Shown: piece after piece, positions 40,473-49,642 of the stretch
Layout of the letters: every line of letters starts with the position of its first letter
Numbering within the stretch: position 1 is the stretch's first letter
Assembly: GCA_050485485.1 (NCBI GenBank)
Contig: JBJHBM010000010.1
Location: 1 to 64,000, forward strand
Reading direction: 5' to 3'
DNA from: WHSO01 sp050485485
GTDB lineage: Bacteria; Pseudomonadota; Alphaproteobacteria; SMXQ01
DNA length: 64,000 bases
Translations under genes and position numbers: made by a program
The notes under the pieces: model-generated
Database searches by the model: none
Told to the model about the DNA's origin: nothing
The model's input: the letters and a program-made list of their open reading frames with translations, nothing else

Positions 40473-41069
40473 CTAGCGCGCGGCGATATACGGCCCGAAG
40501 TAGCGTTGGATGTTCTCCTCGAGTTGCGCGTTGAGGTCGCGCATCATGGCTTCTGTCATTTCGAACCAGACCTTTTCGCGCTGGGCGATGGGCATGCCTT
40601 CCGGCGTGGTCTGGGAGCGCTCCGCACGGGCCGTGACGAAGGCGAGCTGACGCCGCCCGGGATCGACAATCTCCAGCATCACTGCCGTGCGGGCGTCATA
40701 GCGGCGCTCCTGCTGACGCTGAAACGCGCCCTTGAGTCCCCCCGTCACGGGAAGTTCATGCTCCACGATCGAAGCGTCGAGAATCACGAGACGGGCGGTA
40801 TTTTCCCCGCCCCGGGTCTGCACCCGGTCTATGCCCCATTGACGCACGGCAGCATAGGGCGGCACCGGCGCACGATGCTCGACGTTGGGGGGAGCGAGCG
40901 GAGGGATGTAACGCGTCTCTACGTCGAACGACCCCACGGCCAAGTTGATGGGGCCCAGATGACGATAGGTCAGTTCCGGCACGGTGCCGACAGGCTGCGT
41001 GGCACAGGACAAAAGCGCAGGCGCCGCAAGCGCGGCGAGGATGGCGATGCGGGCGAGGCTTCTTGCCAT
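40473..41069 (-). CDS. Predicted outer-membrane or periplasmic lipoprotein, function unknown
   Basis: 198 residues with a lipoprotein signal: MARSLAR, hydrophobic core and lipobox LLSC with Cys at about residue 22. The mature part mixes beta strands and a C-terminal helix (residues about 165-198, MTEAMMRDLNAQLEENIQRYF) and has no obvious enzymatic motif. The start ATG was chosen because AGGGGAG precedes it by 6-7 bases; an upstream in-frame codon would add a highly charged lead. It lies 106 bp upstream of hslO's stop on the minus strand, and its own leader probably holds a separate promoter. Similar lipoproteins of unknown role are common in this class of bacteria, but I cannot name the family. 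Confidence 0.75.
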   Translation of the reverse strand: MARSLARIAILAALAAPALLSCATQPVGTVPELTYRHLGPINLAVGSFDVETRYIPPLAPPNVEHRAPVPPYAAVRQWGIDRVQTRGGENTARLVILDASIVEHELPVTGGLKGAFQRQQERRYDARTAVMLEIVDPGRRQLAFVTARAERSQTTPEGMPIAQREKVWFEMTEAMMRDLNAQLEENIQRYFGPYIAAR

Positions 41070-41175
41070 ACGCGTCTCCCCTCGTCTTTTCAATTTGTCC
41101 AATCTGACGCCTAGAAGAATCTATTTCAAGCCACTCCTGCATCCGGATACCACCAATGAGCACGATTTCCACTGC

Positions 41176-42099
41176 TCAGGCATCCAAGAACAGTTTCCGA
41201 AGCGCTGCCTCGTCGAAAACGTAGGTCTTGCCGCAGAACTCGCATTTGACGTCTATGATGCCGCCGACCATGAGTGCGAAGACCTCCTCGCGCGGGAAGG
41301 CGGCAAGCGTGCGTGCCACCCGGTCACGGGAACAGCGGCAGCCAGCCGCGAGTCCATGTGGCTGGAAGGCGCGCACGCCGGGCTCGTGGAACAGCCGATA
41401 GAGCAGACGGTCCGGCGGCAATCCGGCATCAGTTATTTCCTCGGCACGGGCGCTGCCGAGAAGAGTCACTGTTTCACGCCACGATTCGTCCATTTCGGCA
41501 CGGGTGAGCGCGGAGCGCGGGCCTTCGCCGGGCAAGCGCTGTACCATGATGGCACCGCCACGCCACACGAAACCGCTACCACACGCGACGGCCAGCTTGA
41601 TCGCGGCATCCACCTGCTCCGACTGGCGAAAATAATGATGGATGCATTCGGTCAGTGTCGAGCCTTCGAGCCCTACGATACCTTGGTAACGTTCCGTATC
41701 TGTCCCTTGATCCACCGTGAAAGCGAGGTGCCCCTCGCCCAACAGGGCCGGAACCGGACTCAGGTCGGGGCCCGCGGCGAGTTCCGAAAGGCGTGCCGTA
41801 TCGAACTGGGCGTAGCCGCGCAACGTACCGTCGCTGGTCATGTCTGCGACCAGAATCGAAACAGGACCCTTGCCGCTGGTCTGGAGCGTGAACACGCCTT
41901 CGTACTTGAGCGCCGAGCCAAGCAGAGCCGTCAGCACCATCAGCTCGGCAAGAAGACGGGAAACCGGCTCAGGATAATCGTGACGGGACAGAACATCGGT
42001 CAGTAACGGCCCGAGGCGTACAAAGCGTCCGCGCAGGCCGGCGTTCTCCACCTGGAACGGCAGCACCAGGTCGTCGGCACCGTGCATGAAGGAAACCAT
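41176..42099 (-). CDS. hslO: Redox-regulated chaperone Hsp33
   Basis: 307 residues. Hsp33 is a cytosolic holdase switched on by oxidation. The four redox cysteines are in CRCSRDR (C-x-C) near 239 and VKCEFCGKTY (C-x-x-C) near 273, the zinc site of the C-terminal domain. The N-terminal substrate-binding domain runs from LVLPFQVENAGLRGRFVRLG. The start at 42099 (MVSFMHG) lies 9 bp after the argF stop on the same strand; a second Met four codons later is possible. The argD-argF-hslO order is common in alphaproteobacteria. All family motifs are present, so activity is likely. Confidence 0.94.
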   Translation of the reverse strand: MVSFMHGADDLVLPFQVENAGLRGRFVRLGPLLTDVLSRHDYPEPVSRLLAELMVLTALLGSALKYEGVFTLQTSGKGPVSILVADMTSDGTLRGYAQFDTARLSELAAGPDLSPVPALLGEGHLAFTVDQGTDTERYQGIVGLEGSTLTECIHHYFRQSEQVDAAIKLAVACGSGFVWRGGAIMVQRLPGEGPRSALTRAEMDESWRETVTLLGSARAEEITDAGLPPDRLLYRLFHEPGVRAFQPHGLAAGCRCSRDRVARTLAAFPREEVFALMVGGIIDVKCEFCGKTYVFDEAALRKLFLDA

Positions 42100-42107
42100 A
42101 GGGTGAA

Positions 42108-43091
42108 TCAGGCCCCGATTCCGGCGAGACACCAGTGCAAGATGGCTTTCTGGACGTGGAGACGGTTCTCCGCCTCGTCCCATACCACCGAACGAGGGCC
42201 GTCGATCACGCCGGCCGAGACCTCGCGCCCGCGCGTCGCCGGCAGGCAATGCATGAACACCGCGTCGGGCGCGCCACGCGCCATCAACGCCTCATCCACC
42301 CGATAGGGCGTGAACAGGGCGACCCGCGCGTCCTCGGCGAGCCCATCGTTGCCCACCCCCATCGAGTGCCAGGTATCGGTGACGATGCAGTCGGCGCCCG
42401 CCGCCGCTTCCGCGGCGTCCTCCGTCACCGTAATGTCGGCCCCTTCGGTGCGCGCTTTGGCAAGCGTCGCCGCGTCGGGCTCAAAACCCTTGGGCGACCC
42501 GATCCGCATCCTGTAACCGAAGCGCATGGCCCCGTGTATCCATGAGCCGCACACGTTGTTTCCATCACCGAGCCACGCCACGGTACGGCCAGTGATCGAT
42601 CCCTTGATCTCCTCGAAGGTCATGATGTCGGCCATGATCTGGCATGGGTGGCTCTTGTCGGTAAGGCCGTTAATCACCGGTACCGAGGCATGTGCCGCCA
42701 TCTCGCGCAGGCTCGCTTCGCTCAACGTGCGGAACATGATGACGTCGGCATAGCGGGAAAGGACGCGCGCCGTGTCGGAGATGGTTTCGCCACGTCCAAG
42801 CTGGGAGGTTTCGGCGGAAAGGGTCGTCACGAAGCCGCCCATCTGCTTCATCCCGATCTCGAACGAGACACGAGTACGAGTGGAAGGTTTTTCGAACACC
42901 ATAGCAAGCGTCTTGCCGCGGGCCGGCATGACGTCGCCGGGAAGGGCATCACCACGCTTGTAGGTATGCGCCAGCACCATGATCGCGCGGAGCGTATCGG
43001 CCGGCAGCAAGTCGAGATCGAGGAAATGGCGCAAGCTCTTGGCTGCACCCGGCCTACCCGCACGTTTTGGCAGGTCACCGGCTATCGTCAT
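42108..43091 (-). CDS. argF: Ornithine carbamoyltransferase
   Basis: 327 residues. ArgF makes citrulline from ornithine and carbamoyl phosphate in arginine synthesis. The carbamoyl-phosphate loop STRTRVSFE is near residue 67, the second site HPCQIMADI near 144, and the ornithine site MHCLPATRG near 280. The ATG at 43091 has GGAGGACAGCG upstream and overlaps the end of argD by 17 bp, so the genes are coupled. An open frame to 43121 is within argD and not used. It is followed closely by hslO. The anabolic role is inferred from the argD partner; no arcA or carbamate kinase lies nearby. Confidence 0.95.
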   Translation of the reverse strand: MTIAGDLPKRAGRPGAAKSLRHFLDLDLLPADTLRAIMVLAHTYKRGDALPGDVMPARGKTLAMVFEKPSTRTRVSFEIGMKQMGGFVTTLSAETSQLGRGETISDTARVLSRYADVIMFRTLSEASLREMAAHASVPVINGLTDKSHPCQIMADIMTFEEIKGSITGRTVAWLGDGNNVCGSWIHGAMRFGYRMRIGSPKGFEPDAATLAKARTEGADITVTEDAAEAAAGADCIVTDTWHSMGVGNDGLAEDARVALFTPYRVDEALMARGAPDAVFMHCLPATRGREVSAGVIDGPRSVVWDEAENRLHVQKAILHWCLAGIGA

Positions 43092-44265
43092 CGCTGTCCT
43101 CCAGCGCCGTGCAACTCGCATCTATGATATCGAGCGCCTCGTCGATGTGACGCGGCTCGATCATGAGCGGCGGCAGCAGGCGTATCACGTTATTGCCCGC
43201 ACCCACGCTTAGCAGCCTGTTATCGCGCAGCTTGAGAATCAAAGCCCGTGGATCCTCGTGGCACATCAGCCCGATCATCAGGCCCCGGCCGCGCACCGAT
43301 TTGAGCAGCTTGGGGTGCTTTTCCACGAGCCGTTCGAGTCCTGCCGTCAGCAGTGCGCCCATCTCGCGCACACGACCGAGGAAACCGTCCTCCAGCACGA
43401 CGTCCAGGACGGCATTGGCCACTGCCATAGCCAACGGATTGCCGCCGTAGGTCGAGCCGTGGGCACCCTGCACCATGCCTTGCGCCGCCTTTTCGGTGGT
43501 GAGGCAGGCGCCGACCGGGAAGCCGCCGCCGATGCCCTTGGCGACCGCCATGACGTCCGGAGTCACGCCAGCCCATTCGTGAGCGAACAGCCTGCCAGTC
43601 CGGCCGACGCCGCACTGCACTTCGTCGAAGAACAGCAGCAGTCCGTATTCGTCGGCAATCTCGCGCAGTCCGGCTAGGTAATCCTCCTGCGCGGGCAGGA
43701 TGCCGCCCTCCCCCTGGACAGGCTCCATCAGAATCGCCGCGGTGCGGTCGGTGATCGTCGCGCGCGTCTCGTTGAGGTTGCCGAAGCCGACATGGTCGAA
43801 ACCGTCCACAACCGGGTCGAAGCCCTTGAGATGCTTCGGCTGCCCGCCCGCCGCGATGGTTGCGAGAGTGCGCCCGTGGAAGGCGTTCTCGGTGCAGATG
43901 ATGCGATAGCGCTCGGGTGCGCCGATGGCATCGAAATAGGACCGCACCGTCTTGATGCCGCACTCGACCGCCTCGGCCCCCGAATTGCAGAAGAACACCG
44001 TGTCGGCGAAGGTATGGGCCACCAGCCGCTCGGCCAGCCGTTCCTGCCCCGGTATACGGAAGATGTTGGAGGTATGCCATAGCTTCGCGCCCTGGGCCGT
44101 GAGGGCCTCGACCAGATGCGGATGAGCATGACCCAGCGAATTGACGGCGATGCCGGCGCAGAAATCCAGGTAGCGCGCACCATCGGCGGTGAAGAGATAG
44201 GCCCCTTCCCCGCGCTCGAAGGCGATATCGGCCCGCCCGTAGGTGGGCATTACGGCGGAAATCAC
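43075..44265 (-). CDS. argD: Acetylornithine aminotransferase
   Basis: 396 residues, class III PLP aminotransferase. The PLP site FDEVQCGVGRTGRLFAHEWAG is near 223-243 and the Schiff-base Lys in MAVAKGIGGGFPVG is near 253. It transaminates N-acetylglutamate semialdehyde to N-acetylornithine, and in many bacteria also acts in lysine synthesis. It is the first gene of argD-argF-hslO on the minus strand, with a 17-bp overlap into argF. The start at 44265 follows AGGAGACGCTCGTG. Upstream is a 152-bp gap with a hairpin that terminates the MFS gene, so argD likely has its own promoter there. Confidence 0.95.
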   Translation of the reverse strand: MISAVMPTYGRADIAFERGEGAYLFTADGARYLDFCAGIAVNSLGHAHPHLVEALTAQGAKLWHTSNIFRIPGQERLAERLVAHTFADTVFFCNSGAEAVECGIKTVRSYFDAIGAPERYRIICTENAFHGRTLATIAAGGQPKHLKGFDPVVDGFDHVGFGNLNETRATITDRTAAILMEPVQGEGGILPAQEDYLAGLREIADEYGLLLFFDEVQCGVGRTGRLFAHEWAGVTPDVMAVAKGIGGGFPVGACLTTEKAAQGMVQGAHGSTYGGNPLAMAVANAVLDVVLEDGFLGRVREMGALLTAGLERLVEKHPKLLKSVRGRGLMIGLMCHEDPRALILKLRDNRLLSVGAGNNVIRLLPPLMIEPRHIDEALDIIDASCTALEDSDDDSR

Positions 44266-44366
44266 GAGCGTCTCCTACACGACCGGGCGGCCCGGAAGCG
44301 GCCCGCCCGGCCCCGGGATCGCCGGGGCTGTGCGGAAAAAGCCGTGAGTATCCATAGAGACCGGGG

Positions 44367-44401
44367 GGCTGTCAACGGCGGCGGCACCGCCGCAGACAGC
44401 C
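44367..44401 (-). terminator. Long imperfect hairpin after the MFS gene
   Basis: GGCTGTC (44367-44373) pairs with GACAGCC (44395-44401), and the inner part pairs GGCGGCGG with CCGCCG. It lies 17 bp after the MFS stop on the minus strand. A C-rich run rather than T follows, so termination strength is uncertain. Confidence 0.5.
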
Positions 44402-44417
44402 TAAATCCCCGGTTTTC

Positions 44418-45617
44418 CTAGGCGGAACGCCCCCTGACCCCCGGCACGAACAGGGTCGCGAGACATAGGATCGAGAACCCGGCCGAAGCCCAGAACACGA
44501 CTTCGGGCGATCCGATGTCGAGCAGCACTCCGTAGATCGCCGGCGACACCGCCTGCCCTGCAAGAAACCCGGTGGTCACAAAGGCGAACACGGTGCCGAC
44601 GTGGATGCCCTTGGCCACGTCGCGCACCATCACGTCGCGGGTGGCGTTGACGAGGCCCCGCAGGAAACCGGCCCCGGCCAGCATTGCCACCGCAAGCCAG
44701 AACGGGATGCCGAGAGCCACCAACGCCACCATCGCTGCCGCCCCGCCGATGGTCGTGAGCAGCACCAGGGTGTGGCGGCGGGTCTTGTCGGCGAGCCAGC
44801 CACCCGGAAGCACGCCTGCCATTGTCGCGAACAGGTAGACCGTGAGCGCGAGATTGGCAAGCGCGAGATCGAGACCGAACCCCTCCGTCATAGCCGCGAC
44901 ACCGAACATGGTGACGCCCGCGTTGGATCCCGCCATGCCCACGTAGAACAGGAAGAACAGCACGATAGGGCGCGAGCCCAGCAACTCGCGCCAGCCGGTC
45001 TTGCGTTCCTCCTTGGCGCGCACGCCGCTCTCCCCTATTACGCCGGACAGGGCCAGGATCACGAGCGAGAGCGCGACGCCAACGCCGCCGACCATCAGAA
45101 CCGCGAACCGCCACTCGCCGATTGCCGCGAGGCCCACCATCACGGCCGGGGCGATGGCGAAGCCTGCCGTGCCGCCAAAGGTGTGGACTGCGAAGGCACG
45201 GCCGACGCGTGACTTGTCGACGCTGCCCGACAGGATCGCATAGTCGGCAGGATGGAACACGGAACTGCCGACGCCCGCGAGAAACATGAGCGCGCACAGG
45301 TGCCAGAACTCACTCGCGAAGGCGACCAGAGCGATCGCGGCGCCGTTGAGGAGCAGGCCACCGATCAGCACGGGACGCGCACCGATACGCTGGCACAGGA
45401 ATCCCATCGGGGTCTGCAGGACGCCGGTGGCGATGGCGAATACGGTGATCGAAATACCGAGCTCCGTATAGGTCACGCCGAGGTCGGCGCGAATTGCCGG
45501 AAACAGCGGCGGCAGCGCCAGCATGTAGAGATGGCTCAGCAGGTGGGCAAAGCTGATGAGCCCGATCACGCGGGTCTCGCGGCCGACGATGGAGGAAGTG
45601 GCGGATGCGGCGGTCAT
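44418..45617 (-). CDS. MFS transporter, fosmidomycin-resistance (Fsr)-like
   Basis: 399 residues with twelve membrane segments. The N-terminal SFAHLLSHLYMLALPPLFPAIRADLGVTYTELG (about 20-52) is characteristic of the Fsr/YhhQ-type drug exporters. FLCQRIGARPVL near 72 is the loop 2-3 motif. The ATG at 45617 was preferred because GAGGAG sits six bases upstream; the ATG two codons earlier abuts it. It lies 58 bp downstream of the ABC-2 permease on the same strand, possibly one transcript. Substrate unknown; efflux is inferred from the subgroup. Confidence 0.85.
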   Translation of the reverse strand: MTAASATSSIVGRETRVIGLISFAHLLSHLYMLALPPLFPAIRADLGVTYTELGISITVFAIATGVLQTPMGFLCQRIGARPVLIGGLLLNGAAIALVAFASEFWHLCALMFLAGVGSSVFHPADYAILSGSVDKSRVGRAFAVHTFGGTAGFAIAPAVMVGLAAIGEWRFAVLMVGGVGVALSLVILALSGVIGESGVRAKEERKTGWRELLGSRPIVLFFLFYVGMAGSNAGVTMFGVAAMTEGFGLDLALANLALTVYLFATMAGVLPGGWLADKTRRHTLVLLTTIGGAAAMVALVALGIPFWLAVAMLAGAGFLRGLVNATRDVMVRDVAKGIHVGTVFAFVTTGFLAGQAVSPAIYGVLLDIGSPEVVFWASAGFSILCLATLFVPGVRGRSA

Positions 45618-45675
45618 GTGCATCTCCTCGCGCGGCGGCCCTTGGGGCCGTTTCGGGAAGCGGGCGTGCGGCGGT

Positions 45676-46497
45676 TTAGGACCGGAGACGATAGCCCGAG
45701 CGGAACATCATCCAGCTCACGGTGCCAAGCGCTACGTTGCCGAACACCATGATGGCATAGCCGACGGCGATCGGGGTATCCGCATTACCGGTGAAGGCGT
45801 AGCGGAAGCCGTCGATCATGTAGAAGAACGGATCGAGCCTGGCCGCAACATTCCACAGGCCCGGCAGGCGGTCGATCGAATAGAACACGCCCGACAGGAA
45901 CGCGAGCGGCGTGATGACGAAGTTGGTGATGGCGGCGTTCTGCTCGTGCTTCTCCGCCCAGATTCCGCCGATCACGCCGAGGAAACTCAGCATCAACGAA
46001 GCCATTGTCGCAAAGAACAGGGCATGAAACGGATGAACCATCTTGATGTCGACGAAGGGCAGCATCGCGAGCAGCACCACCGTGCCCACCATCAGGCCGC
46101 GGATCATGCCGCCGGCGGCATAGCCGATCGTGAGTTCAAGCGGCGACAGGGGCGCCATCACCACGTCCACGATGTTGCCCTGCATCTTGGAAGAGACGAT
46201 CGAGGACGAGGAATTGGCGAAGGCGTTCTGGATCATCGACATCATCACGAGACCGGGCGCCAGGAACTCCATGAACGGCACGCCGCCCACAACCTGCAGC
46301 GCGCGTCCGAGCGCGAGCGAGAAGACGGCAAGGAACAGTAGGGTGGTCACGACCGGCGCTCCTACGGTCTGCACCCAGACCGCGAGGAAGCGGCGCACTT
46401 CCTTGCGGATCAGTGTCCCGAGCCCGATCCAGTTGACGGAACCGAGGGTGCGGGCGGCGGGAACGGGAGGTCGATCGGGGGCGGGCGCGACGGTCAT
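45676..46497 (-). CDS. ABC-2 type transporter permease (YadH-like)
   Basis: 273 residues with six membrane helices. The ABC-2 signature is the stretch AFANSSSSIVSSKMQGNIVDVVMAPLSPLELTIGYAAGG near residues 106-144, and the MTVAPAP lead precedes an LIRKEVRRFLAVWVQTVGAPVVTT amphipathic start. Such permeases, with an ABC ATPase, export lipids, polysaccharides or drugs. No ATPase gene adjoins it in this window, which is unusual; the next gene in its direction is an MFS transporter and the divergent neighbour is recX. A distant ATPase, or sharing one, must be assumed. The start was placed at the ATG with GGCTTCCTTT upstream lacking; no strong ribosome binding site is seen, so the exact start is uncertain. 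Confidence 0.85.
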   Translation of the reverse strand: MTVAPAPDRPPVPAARTLGSVNWIGLGTLIRKEVRRFLAVWVQTVGAPVVTTLLFLAVFSLALGRALQVVGGVPFMEFLAPGLVMMSMIQNAFANSSSSIVSSKMQGNIVDVVMAPLSPLELTIGYAAGGMIRGLMVGTVVLLAMLPFVDIKMVHPFHALFFATMASLMLSFLGVIGGIWAEKHEQNAAITNFVITPLAFLSGVFYSIDRLPGLWNVAARLDPFFYMIDGFRYAFTGNADTPIAVGYAIMVFGNVALGTVSWMMFRSGYRLRS

Positions 46498-46585
46498 GGG
46501 CTTCCTTTTAGGGCCGGATGACAGAGCGTGGCAAGCCTGCCATCTTCGTACCATGGCGGACGACGAACGGACCGAAGAAGGGATT

Positions 46586-47173
46586 ATGCGGGACACACCG
46601 CCGCGACGGCGGCGCGCGCCGCGGCGCGTGACCCCGGCCTATCTCGAAAACGTCGCGCTGTGGTACCTGGGCCGTTTCGCCGCCAGCGCCAAGGGACTGG
46701 AGACCGTACTGATGCGCCGGGTGTACCGTGCCGCGCGCCACCATGGCGACGACCCGGCGGCGGGCGCCACCATGGTTGCCGCCCTGATCGTACGCTACCG
46801 CGCGGCAGGCTTGATCGACGATGCGGCCTTCGCCGCCGCCCGGGCACGCACGCTGCACGCGCGCGGCCTACCGTTGCGCGCCATCGCCCACAGGCTGCGG
46901 CTCAAGGGGGTGGCCGCCGCCGATATCGAAGCCGCACTCGCCGGGCTCGGCGAAACTGAGAGCCCGGCGGACGGATACGACACGACCGCCGCCCGTACTC
47001 TCGACCTGCGCGCGGCCCGGGCCTACGCCCGTCGGCGGCGTCTCGGGCCATGGCGCCCGCCGGAAGCGCGCGGTCCGGCACGCGAGCGCGATCTCGCGGC
47101 GCTCGCGCGGGCCGGGTTCTCCTACGGTGTCGCGCGCGCGGCTGTGGACGGCGATGTCACGGAGGAGGCTTAG
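46586..47173 (+). CDS. recX: RecX-family regulator of RecA
   Basis: 195 residues. The RecX three-helix repeats are visible: AYLENVALWYLGRFAASAKGLETVLMRRVYRA near 16-47, IVRYRAAGLIDDAAFAAARARTLHARGLPLRAIAHRLRLKGV near 63-104, and a divergent third repeat LAALARAGFSYGVARAAVDGD near 171. RecX proteins bind RecA filaments and restrain them. It is smaller in its middle because of the long basic linker DLRAARAYARRRRLGPW. The start at 46586 follows AAGAAGGGATT; an in-frame ATG at 46553 lacks a ribosome binding site. No recA is nearby. It ends 9 bp before the stop of the MscS gene on the other strand. Confidence 0.82.
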   Translation: MRDTPPRRRRAPRRVTPAYLENVALWYLGRFAASAKGLETVLMRRVYRAARHHGDDPAAGATMVAALIVRYRAAGLIDDAAFAAARARTLHARGLPLRAIAHRLRLKGVAAADIEAALAGLGETESPADGYDTTAARTLDLRAARAYARRRRLGPWRPPEARGPARERDLAALARAGFSYGVARAAVDGDVTEEA

Positions 47174-47181
47174 CGGCGCGC

Positions 47182-49509
47182 TCAGTCCGCAGGCTTCGGC
47201 GGCGGTTCCAACGCCATGTCGGCGTTGGCATCCGCACGCGGGCCGACCGACGCGACGCGCAGCGGCGGCGCATTACCTTTCTGGTCCTCGCCGAAATAGA
47301 TGGTGCGGTGAGGGAAGGGAATCTCGATGCCGTCGCGGTCGAAGCGCGCCTTCAGGCGGCGGTTGAACTCGCGGCCCACGTACCAGCGCCGGATCGGCGG
47401 CTCGATCCTGAGCCGTGCCCGGACGATCACGGCCGAATCGTCGAAACGGTCGAGGCCGAGAATCTCGATCGGATCGGTAATGAACTGGCCGTACTCCTCG
47501 TCCTCCTGCATCTCGCGACCGAGGTCCTTCAGCACCTCGATGATGCGGTCCACGTCCTCGCGGTACGCGACCCCCACATCGGCGACATAGAAACCGAAGC
47601 CTTTGGTCATGTTGAGGATGGTATGGACCTCGGAGAACGGCAGTACATGAACGTTGCCGCTGAGGTCACGCAGCCGCACCGTGCGGATCGAGAGCGCCTC
47701 GACCAGTCCCGAGTGATCGGCGCTGAGCTGCACCACGTCGCCGACCGCGAGCGTATCCTCCGCCAGGATGAACACGCCGGTGATCACGTCCTGCACCAGC
47801 TTCTGCGAACCGAAGCCGATGGCAAGCCCCACCACCCCGGCACCTGCGAGGAGCGGGCCGATGTTGACCCCGATTTCCGAGAGGACGATCAATGTCGCAA
47901 AGACGATGATGACGATCGCTGCCGCAGTCCGCGCGAGCGGCAGCAGCGTGCGCGCGCGGGCCGTTCCCTGCGGCATGGCGGCCAGCCGGTCCAGCTTGCG
48001 CGCGATCAGGAGGTTGACGGCTTCCCATGCCGCGAGGGAAATCAGGGTGATGAGGCCGATGAAGATGAGCTTGCGGATGAGGATCGTCCCCTCCTCCGAC
48101 GTTACCCATTCGAGCGTGTTGACGCCCCAGACGTCGAGCACGATCAGCGTCGCGGCGATTAAGACGGTCCAGCGGATGAGGCCGCGCAGGACCGGCATGT
48201 AGCGGTTAGCGCGCTCCTCAAGACCGGGGTAACGCTCGGCAAGTTCCTCGCCCACGTGCAGTGCCCGGTCGAGGATGCGATTTGCAAGCCCCATCACGAG
48301 GCGCGCCACGATAGCGATCGCGAGAGTGGACAGGGTCGCGATCACCAGGAAATCGAAGCCACCCGGCACCTGGAACAGCCATACCAAGTAGACCGCCACG
48401 ATGTAGGCGATGACGGCGAGGTGCCACATGCCGGCAAGTCTCGCCCGGGCACCACCTCCCAGGCTTTCCCGGCCCGCGCCGCGGATGACGGCGGCGACGG
48501 CCGCGCGGTTCTGCATCACGAAGACGATCAGGAAGCCGATGAATGCCAAGCCGAGAATGTAGAGCAGCGACTCGTAAGCCGGTTCCGGCAGGCCGGCGAG
48601 CCGCGTCGCCTCCAGCAGAAAGAAGCCATAGATGAAGATGCGCACCATCCGGCGCACCCAGAGGTAGAGGTACTGGGCGGTTTCCGGACTCATGCTCCAG
48701 AGCCGTAGGCCCGGTACGCCCGGCGATACCGCCATGCGGGCGGTCGCGAGGATCAGCTTGGCGACGAAGAAGGCGCTCGCGCCGACGAACAGGATCGCCC
48801 CCGCCGGCGCCTCCATCGGCAGCACGAGATAGGCGGCATAGGCGCCCACGCCATAAGCCAGGGCATTGAGATAGAGCATCAGCGTGCGCAGCACGAACCG
48901 CACCGCGTGAGCGATCAGCGGCTCTTCGGGCGGAACCGCCTCGAGGCGGCGTCGCGCCATACCGGTCGATTTGCGGAACCCGTACTGAACCCCCATGCCG
49001 ATGCCGACAATGACCAGGAAACGCCAGGCGAGTCCGATCAGCCGGTCGCGCTTCCCCTCGACCATGACCTGACTCTCGGCCCAGCCGATCAGGCCGGGCG
49101 CATGACGGACTACGCCCACCACCTGCGTCATGCGGTCGGAGAACCGCTGCACCTGGGAGGTCGCCGATTGGACGATACGATCTGCGAGGCTGGGCGGTGC
49201 AGCGGCCTTCGCACGTTCTTGGTCCCGGCGTGCTTCCAGCAGAGCTTCGAGGTTGGCGAGAAACGCCTGGCGCGCCGCGTCGTCCCTGAGCGTCCGGACC
49301 AAGCCTTCGAGCTCTTCGGTCGTAACCGTCGGCGCAGGCTGCGCTTCGGCAGGTTCCGACCCGGGCGTCTGGGCAAGAGCAGGCCCGAAAGCGGGAAGGG
49401 CCAGGGCCGCAGCAAGTGCAGCGGCACGAACAAAAGTCCGCAGCGCTGGACCGATACGACCCTGCCCGGGACTCCGGGGGGCGGGAATGGATGTCTGAGG
49501 CACCGGCAT
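47182..49509 (-). CDS. Large MscS-family mechanosensitive channel
   Basis: 775 residues. A Sec-type signal region (about 20-50, with AALAAALALPAFGPALAQT) is followed by a short periplasmic part (about 55-110) and around eleven membrane helices. The MscS core lies at about 560-730: the pore helix GAGVVGLAIGFGSQKLVQDVITG (near 570) and the beta-domain LVEALSIRTVRLRDLSGNVHVLPFSEV (near 630). MscS channels open under membrane tension to release osmolytes. Its many helices and long N-terminal part resemble YbiO-type family members. The start at 49509 was chosen because it gives a signal peptide; an open frame reaches 49644. It diverges from the ArsC-like gene; the 133-bp gap holds both promoters. 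Confidence 0.9.
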   Translation of the reverse strand: MPVPQTSIPAPRSPGQGRIGPALRTFVRAAALAAALALPAFGPALAQTPGSEPAEAQPAPTVTTEELEGLVRTLRDDAARQAFLANLEALLEARRDQERAKAAAPPSLADRIVQSATSQVQRFSDRMTQVVGVVRHAPGLIGWAESQVMVEGKRDRLIGLAWRFLVIVGIGMGVQYGFRKSTGMARRRLEAVPPEEPLIAHAVRFVLRTLMLYLNALAYGVGAYAAYLVLPMEAPAGAILFVGASAFFVAKLILATARMAVSPGVPGLRLWSMSPETAQYLYLWVRRMVRIFIYGFFLLEATRLAGLPEPAYESLLYILGLAFIGFLIVFVMQNRAAVAAVIRGAGRESLGGGARARLAGMWHLAVIAYIVAVYLVWLFQVPGGFDFLVIATLSTLAIAIVARLVMGLANRILDRALHVGEELAERYPGLEERANRYMPVLRGLIRWTVLIAATLIVLDVWGVNTLEWVTSEEGTILIRKLIFIGLITLISLAAWEAVNLLIARKLDRLAAMPQGTARARTLLPLARTAAAIVIIVFATLIVLSEIGVNIGPLLAGAGVVGLAIGFGSQKLVQDVITGVFILAEDTLAVGDVVQLSADHSGLVEALSIRTVRLRDLSGNVHVLPFSEVHTILNMTKGFGFYVADVGVAYREDVDRIIEVLKDLGREMQEDEEYGQFITDPIEILGLDRFDDSAVIVRARLRIEPPIRRWYVGREFNRRLKARFDRDGIEIPFPHRTIYFGEDQKGNAPPLRVASVGPRADANADMALEPPPKPAD

Positions 49510-49642
49510 GGCGTGTCGGGAAGCAAGATTAGAGAATTGACGCAAGCCTGTCGCCCCCTTGTTTCTGCCCGCTTCGCGCGTCCGGCCGGAAAGGCTATAG
49601 TGCAGAATAGACCCTACATCTTCGCGCATGGAAAGAAGCGCC

